64,000 nt of DNA from an uncultured Nonlabens sp. (GTDB lineage Bacteria > Bacteroidota > Bacteroidia > Flavobacteriales > Flavobacteriaceae): NCBI GenBank assembly GCA_947491755.1, contig CANLKV010000001.1:558001-622000 (forward strand). Direction: 5' to 3'. Below are positions 53,890 to 62,288 of the stretch, in pieces (position 1 is the first letter of the stretch; the number at the start of each line of letters is the position of its first letter). A program made the translations under genes and the position numbers. Below the pieces are notes generated by a model. That model had not been told where the DNA came from. It did no database searches and saw only the letters and a program-made list of their open reading frames with translations.

Positions 53890-54675
53890 TTGAGTGCAGC
53901 ACCTTTAGGTTTTTTTGATAGTGGTATAGGCGGTACATCTGTATGGAAAGAAGTAATCCAGTTGCTGCCCCTAGAAAACACCATCTATCTGGCAGATAGT
54001 GCAAACGCCCCTTATGGCGTGCGTCCTAAAGGAGAAATCATCAATCTAAGTATAAAAAATACCGAGTTTCTTTTAGAGCAAGGTTGCAAACTTATCGCAG
54101 TACCTTGCAACACCGCTACTACAAACGCTATCGATTACCTTAGAAAAACATACAAAGTTCCCTTCATAGGTATAGAGCCAGCGATAAAACCAGCAGCCTT
54201 AAAAACAGCTACAGGTAACGTGGGCATACTGGCTACAAAGGGAACCCTCTCTAGCGCTTTATTTAAAGATACTCAAGAGCGTATAGAGAAAGATATCAAC
54301 TTAATAGAGGTAGTAGGTACTGGTATTGTAGAGCTTATAGAGGCGGGAGAGCAGCAAAGCGATCACATGCGTCAACTACTGCAGGAGCTCATTAAGCCAT
54401 TTATCACCGCTCAAATAGATTATCTCGTACTAGGATGTAGTCATTATCCCTATATAAAAAACAACTTGCAGCAATTGTTGCCGCCGGGTGTTCAGATAAT
54501 TGATTCTGGCGTGGCAGTGGCTCGACAAACTAGGGCCATCCTGCAACAACATGAGTTGCTCAACGCAAGCAACTTACCAGGGAGACATCAATTATATTCA
54601 AACGCAGATCCAGCAGTATTGCAGCATATTGTACAGTCTATCCCACATACAACGGTAGAGCATCGCGACTTTTAA
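53890..54675 (+). CDS. murI: Glutamate racemase (TTG start)
   Basis: A 261-residue racemase supplying D-glutamate for peptidoglycan. Both catalytic cysteines are visible: VPCNTATTNA (about residues 75-84) and LGCSHYPY (about 185-192). GFFDSGIGGTSVWKE is the usual N-terminal block, so the start must be within a few codons of TTG 53890; no in-frame ATG is nearby. It follows the ompH terminator and precedes mutS. Confidence 0.94.
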   Translation: MSAAPLGFFDSGIGGTSVWKEVIQLLPLENTIYLADSANAPYGVRPKGEIINLSIKNTEFLLEQGCKLIAVPCNTATTNAIDYLRKTYKVPFIGIEPAIKPAALKTATGNVGILATKGTLSSALFKDTQERIEKDINLIEVVGTGIVELIEAGEQQSDHMRQLLQELIKPFITAQIDYLVLGCSHYPYIKNNLQQLLPPGVQIIDSGVAVARQTRAILQQHELLNASNLPGRHQLYSNADPAVLQHIVQSIPHTTVEHRDF

Positions 54676-54765
54676 AAGTAGGGTACTTGTTGAAAAAACC
54701 CATTAATAGGGCTCATCTGGTCTGATGCTAAACCGTATTTTTATACCTAACAAAAAAATTACATT

Positions 54766-57390
54766 TTGTCTTCAAAAAGTAAAAAGGTCACCCCTTTAAT
54801 GCAGCAGTATAATAAGATCAAGGTAAAATATCCAGATGCCTTGTTGCTATTTCGTGTGGGAGATTTTTATGAAACTTTTGGAGAAGATGCCGTCAAAACA
54901 GCACGCATTCTCAATATTGTGCTGACTAATCGCAATAATGGGAGCGAGCGTACTGAACTTGCTGGATTCCCACATCATTCTCTCAATACCTATTTGCCTA
55001 AACTAGTGCGTGCCGGTGAGCGTGTGGCTATATGTGACCAGTTAGAAGATCCTAAACAAACAAAAAGTATTGTTAAACGCGGTGTGACCGAGTTGATTAC
55101 GCCAGGAGTATCTCTCAATGATGAGGTATTAAGTGCACGCTCTAATAATTTTTTAGCTTCTGTATCGCTTTCGCGAAATGTCTATGCAGTGGCATTTCTG
55201 GACATCTCAACCGGAGAGTTTTTAATAAGCCAGGGCACAAAAGAAGAGGCAGATAAGTTGCTCCAAAATTTTAATCCTAGCGAGGTACTGGTGTCTAGGA
55301 GCGATAAAAAGCAACTTGCGCAAGATTTCCCCTACGATTTGCCTTTTTTCTATCTAGAAGACTGGGTGTTTCAAATCGATTATGCAAGGGAGAGCCTTCA
55401 TAAACATTTTAAGGTCAATTCTTTAAAGGGTTATGGAGTCGATAAATTAGATCAGGCGCTTATATCTGCAGGAGCAATATTGCATTACCTAGCAGAAACA
55501 CAACACCATAAAATTGATCACATTGCTACTATTTCTAGAATAGAAGATGACAGTTTTGTCTGGATGGATCGATTTACCGTACGCAATTTAGAATTGTATC
55601 AAGCGCTCAGCACTGGTGCCGTTACACTAATCGATATTATTGACCAGACCACGACGCCTATGGGTGCTCGATTATTAAAACGCTGGTTGGCCTTCCCTCT
55701 TAAGAACCTTGCGCAAATTAAAAGGCGGCATGATGTTGTTGCTTATTTTAAAAACGAGTCGCAAGTAAGGGAACAAGCAAAGTCTCATCTCAAATCCATG
55801 AATGATTTAGAGCGCCTTGTTTCTAAAGTAGCGGTGGGGAAAATTTGTCCGCGAGAAGTAATTCAATTAAAAAATAGCTTGCTGGCAATAGCACCCGTCA
55901 AAAAAATAGCAATGCAAGCGCCAGATGCCTCTTTACAAACCCTAGGAGAGAGTTTGCACCTGTGTACGCAATTGATAGAGTTGATCCAGCAGCGCATTGA
56001 TGAGGATGCTCCTGTAAATATTTTAAAAGGCACTACCATTACTCATGGTTACCATCCAGAACTAGATGAGCTGCGTGGTCTTGCCACATCTGGCAAGGAC
56101 TATCTAGATCAAATGCTGGAACGACACAGTCAAGAGACGGGAATCACCAGTTTAAAAATAGCCAGTAATAACGTTTTTGGTTACTATATAGAAGTGCGCA
56201 ATACGCATAAAGATAAGGTGCCAGCTTCCTGGACCCGCAAGCAAACTCTAGTAAATGCAGAACGCTATATTACCGAAGAGCTTAAAGAATATGAGGCTAA
56301 AATTTTAGGTGCAGAAGAGCGTATTAATGTATTACAACAAGAGTTGTATGACCAGGTAGTCCAGGAGATTATTCCTTTTATAAAAGCCATTCAAGACAAT
56401 GCAAGCCTTATAGGCCAGCTGGACTGCTTGCTGTCGTTTGCAGATCATGCTGTAGCGTCAAATTATTGCCGTCCGCAATTATTAGAAACAGATGATTTAA
56501 TCATTAAAGGCGGTAGGCATCCAGTGATAGAAAAAATGTTGCCGGCAGACCAGCCCTACATTCCTAATGACGTACGTCTGGATCGCGAGGAACAGCAAAT
56601 CATTATGATTACTGGACCTAACATGAGCGGTAAAAGTGCTATTTTAAGACAAACCGCTTTAATTGTATTGCTTGCCCAGATAGGGAGTTTTGTGCCGGCT
56701 AGTGAGGTAAGTATGGGAGTGGTAGACAAGATATTTACAAGGGTGGGAGCTAGTGATAATATTTCTCAAGGCGAGTCTACCTTCATGACCGAAATGAATG
56801 AGAGTGCCAGTATTCTTAATAATGTAAGCGATCGCAGTTTAATCCTTTTAGACGAGATAGGTCGCGGCACCAGTACCTACGATGGTATATCAATCGCATG
56901 GGCTATTACAGAATACCTGCACGAACATCCCACAAAGGCCAAAACATTATTTGCCACTCATTACCATGAACTCAATGAGATGACCGATCAATTTTCCCGA
57001 ATTAAGAATTTTAATGTAGAGGTAAAGGAATTAAAAGACAAGGTGTTGTTCATGCGCAAGCTGATCCCTGGGGGCAGTCACCATAGTTTTGGTATACACG
57101 TCGCAAAAATGGCTGGAATGCCGCAACAGGTCATTCATAAAGCAAAAAAACTATTAAAAACCTTAGAGAAGTCACAGCAACGTGAGGCCTCTACGGCATC
57201 AATGAAAGAAATGCAAGAAATGCAAGATGATGATTTGCAACTCAGCTTTTTTAACCTAGACGACCCGCTGCTGGAAGATGTTAAAAATGAGATACTTGAG
57301 GTAGATATTAATACGCTCACACCAGTAGAGGCGCTTATGAAGCTTAATGAGATCAAGAGAATGTTGACAGGCGGCAAGACAACCACATAA
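54766..57390 (+). CDS. mutS: DNA mismatch repair protein MutS (TTG start)
   Basis: An 874-residue mismatch sensor. The mismatch-binding Phe-x-Glu lies in RVGDFYETFG (about residues 31-40). The ATPase shows Walker A GPNMSGKS near 623, Walker B LILLDEIGRGTSTYDG near 700, and ATHYHEL. Near the C-terminus QLSFF matches the beta-clamp-binding motif. TTG 54766 is the start that keeps KVTPLMQQYN, part of the MutS core; the next in-frame ATG would cut it. A truncated palindrome copy encodes SLSRNV near residue 137. Confidence 0.95.
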   Translation: MSSKSKKVTPLMQQYNKIKVKYPDALLLFRVGDFYETFGEDAVKTARILNIVLTNRNNGSERTELAGFPHHSLNTYLPKLVRAGERVAICDQLEDPKQTKSIVKRGVTELITPGVSLNDEVLSARSNNFLASVSLSRNVYAVAFLDISTGEFLISQGTKEEADKLLQNFNPSEVLVSRSDKKQLAQDFPYDLPFFYLEDWVFQIDYARESLHKHFKVNSLKGYGVDKLDQALISAGAILHYLAETQHHKIDHIATISRIEDDSFVWMDRFTVRNLELYQALSTGAVTLIDIIDQTTTPMGARLLKRWLAFPLKNLAQIKRRHDVVAYFKNESQVREQAKSHLKSMNDLERLVSKVAVGKICPREVIQLKNSLLAIAPVKKIAMQAPDASLQTLGESLHLCTQLIELIQQRIDEDAPVNILKGTTITHGYHPELDELRGLATSGKDYLDQMLERHSQETGITSLKIASNNVFGYYIEVRNTHKDKVPASWTRKQTLVNAERYITEELKEYEAKILGAEERINVLQQELYDQVVQEIIPFIKAIQDNASLIGQLDCLLSFADHAVASNYCRPQLLETDDLIIKGGRHPVIEKMLPADQPYIPNDVRLDREEQQIIMITGPNMSGKSAILRQTALIVLLAQIGSFVPASEVSMGVVDKIFTRVGASDNISQGESTFMTEMNESASILNNVSDRSLILLDEIGRGTSTYDGISIAWAITEYLHEHPTKAKTLFATHYHELNEMTDQFSRIKNFNVEVKELKDKVLFMRKLIPGGSHHSFGIHVAKMAGMPQQVIHKAKKLLKTLEKSQQREASTASMKEMQEMQDDDLQLSFFNLDDPLLEDVKNEILEVDINTLTPVEALMKLNEIKRMLTGGKTTT
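55166..55178. repeat. Dispersed palindrome, truncated copy, inside mutS
   Basis: First 13 bases of the core (CGCTTTCGCGAAA) are intact and the last arm has changed. It is read as SLSRN. Confidence 0.7.
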
Positions 57391-57406
57391 TTTTGCCTAA
57401 TTTCCT

Positions 57407-57436
57407 TTGCAGAATAAGGAAAGTTATTAAATTTGC
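57407..57436 (+). promoter_or_regulatory. Promoter of the tRNA-Gly/tRNA-Leu unit
   Basis: TTG at 57407-57409, a 19-base gap and TAAATTTG at 57429-57436. The following CATCCGCTT is shared with the tRNA-Asn promoter. Confidence 0.8.
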
Positions 57437-57493
57437 ATCCGCTTGTAAATTTGAAATATAAGCATCGTTCTTTTTTTGAAAAGAATAAACAAT

Positions 57494-57565
57494 GCGAAAG
57501 TAGCTCAGGGGTAGAGCATCACCTTGCCAAGGTGGAGGTCGCGGGTTCAAATCCCGTCTTTCGCT
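57494..57565 (+). tRNA. tRNA-Gly (GCC)
   Basis: A 72-base cloverleaf. GCGAAAG pairs with CTTTCGC, the anticodon loop TTGCCAA gives GCC, and the T-arm is CGGGTTCAAATCCCG. It lies 40 bases before tRNA-Leu and is probably co-transcribed with it. Confidence 0.97.
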
Positions 57566-57605
57566 CTTTTTTATTACCAATTTTATTTGCATCGCTGATG
57601 CAAAT

Positions 57606-57691
57606 GCTCGAGTGGTGGAATTGGTAGACACGTTGGACTTAAAATCCAATGAACAGTAATGTTCGTACGGGTTCAAGTCCCGTCTCGAGTA
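57606..57691 (+). tRNA. tRNA-Leu (TAA), integration site of the element
   Basis: An 86-base class II tRNA with a long variable arm. The acceptor GCTCGAG pairs with CTCGAGT (one G-U pair) and the anticodon loop CTTAAAA gives TAA. Its last 16 bases are part of the 17-bp repeat found again at 62436-62452, so integration left the tRNA intact. Confidence 0.97.
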
Positions 57692-57692
57692 C
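57676..57692 (+). repeat. attL: 17-bp direct repeat in the tRNA-Leu 3' end
   Basis: AGTCCCGTCTCGAGTAC, identical to 62436-62452. It covers the T-arm end, the acceptor strand and the discriminator base. Confidence 0.9.
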
Positions 57693-57696
57693 TAAG

Positions 57697-57732
57697 CCCT
57701 TTGTTAATCTGTTGATTTTCAAAGGGTTTTTA
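57697..57732 (+). terminator. Terminator just inside attL
   Basis: CCCTTTG / CAAAGGG stem and T run directly after tRNA-Leu. It is carried by the element; the displaced chromosomal terminator is at 62457-62490. Confidence 0.75.
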
Positions 57733-57748
57733 TTTTCATATATTGATT

Positions 57749-57769
57749 TTCCCCCTATTTTCCCCCAAA
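57749..57769. repeat. 21-bp direct repeat, left copy, inside the element
   Basis: Core CCCCCTATTTTCCCCCAAA preceded by TT, identical to 62289-62309. A pair of identical sites near both ends suggests integrase arm-type binding sites. Confidence 0.85.
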
Positions 57770-57780
57770 TTACAGTCGAA

Positions 57781-58074
57781 CTAGGTTTTTTGATTTTTTA
57801 TAAATTCAAATCCACGACCTAAAAATATGATTTGCGGTGGTTGTGATTTGTCTGTACCGTCCATATCTAAATAGATCTGCTCTTTTGGTTTTCCGTAGTG
57901 TTATTCTAGGAATAGTTTGATAAAAGAATACTGATCTTTTTTTACTCCTTTGATAAGTTCATCTAGTGTCGTGTCATCGTAGGGCGTTAGTTTTTATAAT
58001 AACTCCAGTTCTTTTGCTTTTGGTTTCCTGCCAGCGACATCCCTTGCACCTCCATTGTATTTACGTTTGTCCAT
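57781..58074 (-). pseudogene. Terminase-small-subunit-like gene interrupted by two TAA codons
   Basis: A 98-codon frame from ATG 58074 to TAG 57781 that would be open except for TAA at codons 27 (57994-57996) and 58 (57901-57903). The three segments read like one protein: NGGARDVAGRKPKAKELELL, then KLTPYDDTTLDELIKGVK and YSFIKLFLE, then HYGKPKEQI. This pattern (GGARpnAGRKP ... IKlyfeYrfGKPKq) is familiar from small phage packaging or DNA-binding proteins encoded near terminases. The frame is kept across both stops, so the decay is recent or the stops are read through. It follows the intact Sf6-type gene by 71 bases. Confidence 0.6.
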
Positions 58075-58145
58075 ATTTAATAAAGATTGATTAATCAAAG
58101 ATGCTATTAAGATCAAATCTAAATAGTAGGTGTTTCTAGTCTATT

Positions 58146-58622
58146 TTAATTGTTGGGCGTAATAATATGCCTTTCAATCCTTGTAATCCTTTCATCTTTG
58201 CTAGTATGGTCAATGCTGTATTTATCACTGTACTTTTTAGGATTCATCTTTGCCGCTATCCATTTGCGAGCGTCTACCCTTAACCTATCTCTCTGGATTA
58301 CGTTGTGGTTTGTAATCTTCCTGCCGTCGTCATCTATGGTTACATCGTCAGCGGTTGCATCTGCAATGGTTAGGATCTGTTCAAAGATTACATCGGCCTT
58401 TGTTTGCATTGCTAGGAAATGACTTTTCTCGTAGTGGTCGCACTCACTTACCCAACGTAGATAAGTCGACCTATTGACATCGATAATTTTACACGCTGCG
58501 GTTATGCTTCTGCCGTTGCTTATGTATTCAGTTATTTTCAGAACTGCGTTATCCTTTTGCTCTTTAGAGTATCGATTCCCGTTTGTTTTCATATCGTAGT
58601 TAATTGTAGTTTGATCCACCAT
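58146..58622 (-). CDS. Sf6-type phage terminase small-subunit homologue
   Basis: A 158-residue protein. The N-terminal half is a helix-turn-helix (about residues 15-60: SITAACKIIDVNRSTYLRWV). The C-terminal half carries the Sf6-type small-terminase pattern: KADVIFEQILTIADAT, an acidic linker, then NVIQRDRLRVDARKWIAAKMNPKKYSDK (about 115-142). Small terminases select viral DNA for packaging. No large terminase is present in the element, as expected for a satellite that redirects a helper's packaging motor. Its ATG overlaps the replication gene's stop (TAATG), so the two are coupled. Confidence 0.72.
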   Translation of the reverse strand: MVDQTTINYDMKTNGNRYSKEQKDNAVLKITEYISNGRSITAACKIIDVNRSTYLRWVSECDHYEKSHFLAMQTKADVIFEQILTIADATADDVTIDDDGRKITNHNVIQRDRLRVDARKWIAAKMNPKKYSDKYSIDHTSKDERITRIERHIITPNN

Positions 58623-59806
58623 TAGAATAAATTGGTTTGGTCTGGATTGTTCCTATCGGGATTGTTATAAAATCGGTTTCTTATCTGTTTGCTCATTTTG
58701 TTATAATCGTCCTTTTCAAACTTGTTAGGGTTGCCAGTCAACAATATTTTTTTGAGCCGTTCAAATAGTGCTGAATCTGTTTTTTCAATCTCTTTTATTC
58801 CAGTATTTGAAAGTAGGTAACTGTCGTCTTTTTGCATTGAAATATCCGCTCCAGTTATCGGGCATATTCTAGGTACTGAATGTGTAATTTTTAACGGTAT
58901 ACTTGAACGGTTAATTATTACACACTTTGGGTTTTCAAAAGAGCGGTTAATTATTACACACTTTTGACTCATTAATGATCCGATTTGAGCCTTTAAATTT
59001 TCAGAATATTGTTCAATTAATTTTGCTAGTTTCTTTTTAGGTCGATCTCGTTTTTTACTTTCCATATCCATCCAGTAAGAAACATTTGCGTAGTCCTTAA
59101 CCTTAATCGATTCTAACCTTGTAAGGTTCGCTTTGTCAATCGTTCGGTCATAGTATACGATTTCATTAAAGCATTTCTGTAAATGATTATAGGCGGTATT
59201 CAATGTTGAGTTGTTCACGTCCGCAAATGTTTTTATTCCAACATTGGAAAACTTTTCCATACGTGTTACCTTAATTTCAAACCTTAGTACGTTTCCAGCC
59301 ATTCCGTATTGGTGTCCCTTATCGTATGCCTTTACTATGTAATTGCTGCCATAACTTTGCCATAGTCTATCCTTACGCCGTGATTCAAACCGTTTGCCGT
59401 TATGGTACAACAAGCCTTTGAGAAACAAGCCGACGGCAAAGGGTGTTAAAAGGTTTACGCCCACTTCAATATTCTCAAATATCAGTTGCGACGGCTTACA
59501 ATCAAATAATGTTTTTAGGTGTTCCCTTATTCCATAAATATCCCGTAACGTCAAATCGTTGCCGTTAAAACCTTTATCCCCATTCTTTGGTGCTGTGACA
59601 CCTTTTAGTGAGTTCCACATCTTATGCACGCTGCCAGCAAATTGAACCCGTCCACTATCGTAGACTTTTATGGTGCAATTGTGGTAGGTGGCTATCCTAA
59701 CGGCTTTGTATTCTCCTGTTTTCGTGTTTATCTCACGTAAAAAGTCCAGGCGTTCCAAAAGTCCGTTTACATCAATATCTCGTATGTGTAGTTTGATATA
59801 ATCCAT
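58622..59806 (-). CDS. Phage/plasmid replication initiator, gene II/X-like (Phage_CRI type)
   Basis: A 394-residue protein resembling the filamentous-phage gene II/X replication family common on Bacteroidetes small elements. Shared-looking features are the start MDYIKLHIRDIDV, VQFAGSVHKMWN near residue 57, LIFENIEVGVNL near 108, and YIVKAYDKGHQYGMAGNVLRFEIKVTRMEK near 157-186. Members nick one strand to start rolling-circle replication; I cannot name the catalytic Tyr with certainty. Two nearly identical stretches (PKCVIINRS and QKCVIINRS, about residues 283-302) form a small internal repeat. It precedes and is coupled to the terminase-like gene. Confidence 0.6.
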   Translation of the reverse strand: MDYIKLHIRDIDVNGLLERLDFLREINTKTGEYKAVRIATYHNCTIKVYDSGRVQFAGSVHKMWNSLKGVTAPKNGDKGFNGNDLTLRDIYGIREHLKTLFDCKPSQLIFENIEVGVNLLTPFAVGLFLKGLLYHNGKRFESRRKDRLWQSYGSNYIVKAYDKGHQYGMAGNVLRFEIKVTRMEKFSNVGIKTFADVNNSTLNTAYNHLQKCFNEIVYYDRTIDKANLTRLESIKVKDYANVSYWMDMESKKRDRPKKKLAKLIEQYSENLKAQIGSLMSQKCVIINRSFENPKCVIINRSSIPLKITHSVPRICPITGADISMQKDDSYLLSNTGIKEIEKTDSALFERLKKILLTGNPNKFEKDDYNKMSKQIRNRFYNNPDRNNPDQTNLF

Positions 59807-59900
59807 TCGGAGGATGGTTATATTTGCGTAAACGGTTTACGTTGCCACGTAACCAGTTTGAACAATTAAAGGGATTCCATTGGAGTCCCTTTTTTTGTCC

Positions 59901-60293
59901 CTAAACTATTGATTTGATTAATTGGATTGCTGCGGTCGGATCGTTGGAGTAGTAGCCTTTAAATGTGTAGACCGTTGCCAGGCGTTTATCGTGAAGCCTA
60001 ACGATAATTAGATGCTCCTTAACGTTGTTACGTCCTTTGTCCCCTTTGTAGTATTCAGTATTACTGACTTTAAAAAGTCCCGTTATACGTCTCCAACGGT
60101 TGTTAAGGCGGTAACTTAACCAATAGTCGGGCAATGATCTTGCAAACTGTCGATCATTTACTACATTGATTTTATCGGTATCGGGTGTATCCGTGGTGTT
60201 GTGAATCAACTCAAAATGCTTTGTAGTCTTAAACTTTCCGATATTGATTTCGGAAAACCTCATTATTTGCGGGTGTGGTACGTTGCCAGTCAT
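59901..60293 (-). CDS. Element protein of unknown function
   Basis: A 130-residue protein I do not recognise. It is basic in the middle (DYWLSYRLNNRWRRITGLFKV, about residues 55-75) and has beta-type segments such as HLIIVRLHDKRLATVYTFKGYY. There is no signal peptide or membrane helix. It starts three bases after the excisionase-like gene and precedes the replication gene, so a role in replication or as a DNA-binding accessory factor is plausible but unproven. Confidence 0.55.
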   Translation of the reverse strand: MTGNVPHPQIMRFSEINIGKFKTTKHFELIHNTTDTPDTDKINVVNDRQFARSLPDYWLSYRLNNRWRRITGLFKVSNTEYYKGDKGRNNVKEHLIIVRLHDKRLATVYTFKGYYSNDPTAAIQLIKSIV

Positions 60294-60296
60294 AAC

Positions 60297-60572
60297 CTAA
60301 AGTTTTATGAGTGCATCGTGAACCTCATCGACCTTGTATAAAACTCGGTTGCCTATGGCGTAGGATTGGAGTTTTCCCTTTACCGTCCAGTTGTAGATGG
60401 TGCTAAGGTTGCAACTAAATAGCGTTGCCAGTTCCTTACGGGTGTAATAAACTTTTGATTGTTGATTTTGCCCCTTTTTCAATTCGGCAAATTTCTGGTC
60501 TAGTATTTTTTCTAATACTGAAATTGTTACCACGTCTTTATGACGCCTAACGGTGTCGTGGATTTGATCCAT
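60297..60572 (-). CDS. Excisionase/AlpA-like helix-turn-helix protein
   Basis: A 91-residue DNA-binding protein. The winged-helix HTH of the MerR/excisionase type is at about residues 42-85: YYTRKELATLFSCNLSTIYNWTVKGKLQSYAIGNRVLYKVDEVHDAL. The N-terminal 40 residues look like a short helical oligomerisation region. In small integrative elements such proteins steer the integrase toward excision or activate element genes. It is the first gene of the rightmost operon and lies next to the repeat-rich noncoding region. Confidence 0.8.
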   Translation of the reverse strand: MDQIHDTVRRHKDVVTISVLEKILDQKFAELKKGQNQQSKVYYTRKELATLFSCNLSTIYNWTVKGKLQSYAIGNRVLYKVDEVHDALIKL

Positions 60573-60601
60573 AGTAATAGGTTAAAATTAAAAATTTGAC
60601 T

Positions 60602-60629
60602 TTGACCTACTCTAAGAATACTATATTTG
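60602..60629 (+). promoter_or_regulatory. Rightward promoter inside the element with no downstream gene
   Basis: TTGACC at 60602-60607 and TATATTTG at 60622-60629, with 17 bases between TTG and the -7 element. It points into the noncoding region and toward the antisense side of the integrase gene. A weak GGCTA/TAGCC hairpin with T residues follows at about 60645-60684, so a short RNA is possible. Confidence 0.45.
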
Positions 60630-60689
60630 TAATTCCTACATTACTGGCTATTGTGATACTTTCGAGTAGATCAGTAGCCTTTTATCGTT

Positions 60690-60723
60690 TACTAAGATAA
60701 CCGCTACTTAGATCTACTTAGAT
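60690..60723. repeat. Iteron-like repeats in the element's noncoding region
   Basis: CTACTTAGAT occurs twice in perfect tandem (60704-60713 and 60714-60723) with a near copy (TACTAAGAT) at 60690-60698. At 60788-60807 ACTTACA/TGTAAGT forms a 7-bp inverted repeat. The 383-base stretch 60573-60955 has no gene that I can see and is a candidate origin or regulatory region. Confidence 0.65.
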
Positions 60724-60955
60724 TTATTTAATTGTGTTTTTTCACAAGATTTCAACACTGAAAAATATATATCGCTGATTTACAGTGACTTACAGATAAT
60801 TGTAAGTGTCTTAAAATCAGTGGGTTATCACAGAGTTTTTTAATACAAACTTTAACTAACTGATATACAAATACTTAATAAGATTGGTGTTTTAAAGAGA
60901 CAAACATCTAATTATGTCTAAAGAGGTGCATAATGTCCAGATTCTAACAACCAGA

Positions 60956-62245
60956 TTATTCGTTAACTGCTTTTTTTATTATATCCATCTTAGCCGTTTT
61001 CTCGGCTTTGCGTTCCATTAACCTGTAATGATCTGCGATTTGCTGGACGTAGTCAATACTAGGCTTACCTATGTACTTTAAAAGCATTTTTTCCGTGCTG
61101 TGTCCAGTTATCTGCAATAGTAGGGGCGTGGGCATTGTTCCATAGTAATTGCTGGCATAGGTGCGCCTACATACGTGTGAGGATATTAATTCATGTTTTG
61201 GGTACGTGCCTAACCTGCGTTGCCCACGTTTGCCTATACTCTTACGTCCCGTAGTGGGAGTGTCGATCCCTGCCAGTTGGCAAATCTCTTTGAGGTAGGA
61301 ATTGAATTTTGATAGGGCTATGCCGTAGGGAAAACCGTCCGCAAGGGTTTCACGGGCCACTTTTGGTAATGGGATAATTACCGCCTTGCCCGTTTTTTGC
61401 TGTGTCAGTTCTATAACTTCAACCCCATTTCTAATACCGTGGTTGTCCGCTGTAAGATTAAGTAAGTCCGATCCTCTTTGCCCTATGTGGCAGCCTAATA
61501 TTAGCCATTTACGAGCGTTAAGGTGTGCTTCCCTAGTTAGTTCCTTTTGCTGGATCGTTTCGAGTTCCTGCGGGCTTAGGTAGATTGGTTTTTCATTTTT
61601 GACCGTAGGGGCTTTGATACTTAACAGTTGCTTGCTCACTTCAATATCGTTGCCTATTGCATCCCTACAAACCGTTTTTAGGTCGCTTATGATTTTAAGG
61701 GCGTAACTCTTTGAATATTCCTTTTTGAGCATCCAGTTAAGAAACTTAGTGGCAAAAGCCTTATCCACGTCTTTGATACGGTATGTCTTATTGCCTTGGT
61801 ATCGGTCAATCATTCCCTTTAGGTTGCCATAGGACTTTATACGGCTTTCAGATAGCCCTAACCCGCCCTTGTCATTTTCTCTAGTGTGTGCGGTGTCGAT
61901 AATGTGCTGCACGTAGTCCGTAACGTAGTCGCTCAACTCTAGGTTGCTAGATTGTTCCCCCTTGCAAATTGCTATCGTGTTTTTTAACCAGTCTGCATCT
62001 ATAAGGTTTGCGGGTGTGGCATCTGTCAGTCTTAGGATCTTGGTTTCTAAATCCCTTAGATCGATTTTGAGTTTCTTATCCGTTGCATCGGTGGCGTTTC
62101 TTTTAAGCCCGCCGTTAGCCCACTTGGATAAGTCCACGGTGTAGCCCGTACTTTTTGTTATGTCGTAGTGAGGTCTGTTTTTAAGGCGTAGGTAAATGGT
62201 AGATGTCTTACCCTTGCCTTTTGTCAGGTATTGAAATGATGCCAT
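60956..62245 (-). CDS. Tyrosine-type site-specific integrase
   Basis: A 429-residue recombinase using start MASFQYLTKG, as in Bacteroidetes integrases; the in-frame extension to 62326 would translate the 21-bp repeat and is unlikely. An arm-binding domain (about 1-80), a SAM-like core-binding domain (about 95-200) and the catalytic domain follow. The catalytic Arg is in GCHIGQRGSDLLNL, the HxxR box is HVCRRTYAS, then ITGHSTEKMLLKYIG with the His and the nucleophile Tyr. It carries out integration and excision at tRNA-Leu. It is the gene nearest attR. Confidence 0.93.
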   Translation of the reverse strand: MASFQYLTKGKGKTSTIYLRLKNRPHYDITKSTGYTVDLSKWANGGLKRNATDATDKKLKIDLRDLETKILRLTDATPANLIDADWLKNTIAICKGEQSSNLELSDYVTDYVQHIIDTAHTRENDKGGLGLSESRIKSYGNLKGMIDRYQGNKTYRIKDVDKAFATKFLNWMLKKEYSKSYALKIISDLKTVCRDAIGNDIEVSKQLLSIKAPTVKNEKPIYLSPQELETIQQKELTREAHLNARKWLILGCHIGQRGSDLLNLTADNHGIRNGVEVIELTQQKTGKAVIIPLPKVARETLADGFPYGIALSKFNSYLKEICQLAGIDTPTTGRKSIGKRGQRRLGTYPKHELISSHVCRRTYASNYYGTMPTPLLLQITGHSTEKMLLKYIGKPSIDYVQQIADHYRLMERKAEKTAKMDIIKKAVNE

Positions 62246-62288
62246 TGTAAAAGTTTGAACGGTACTAAAATAATGCTTTGGGGGAAAC

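Noticed and set aside
57433..57627. 64-codon plus-strand frame over the tRNA genes
   Set aside because: It covers tRNA-Gly and the start of tRNA-Leu and is a chance frame through RNA genes.
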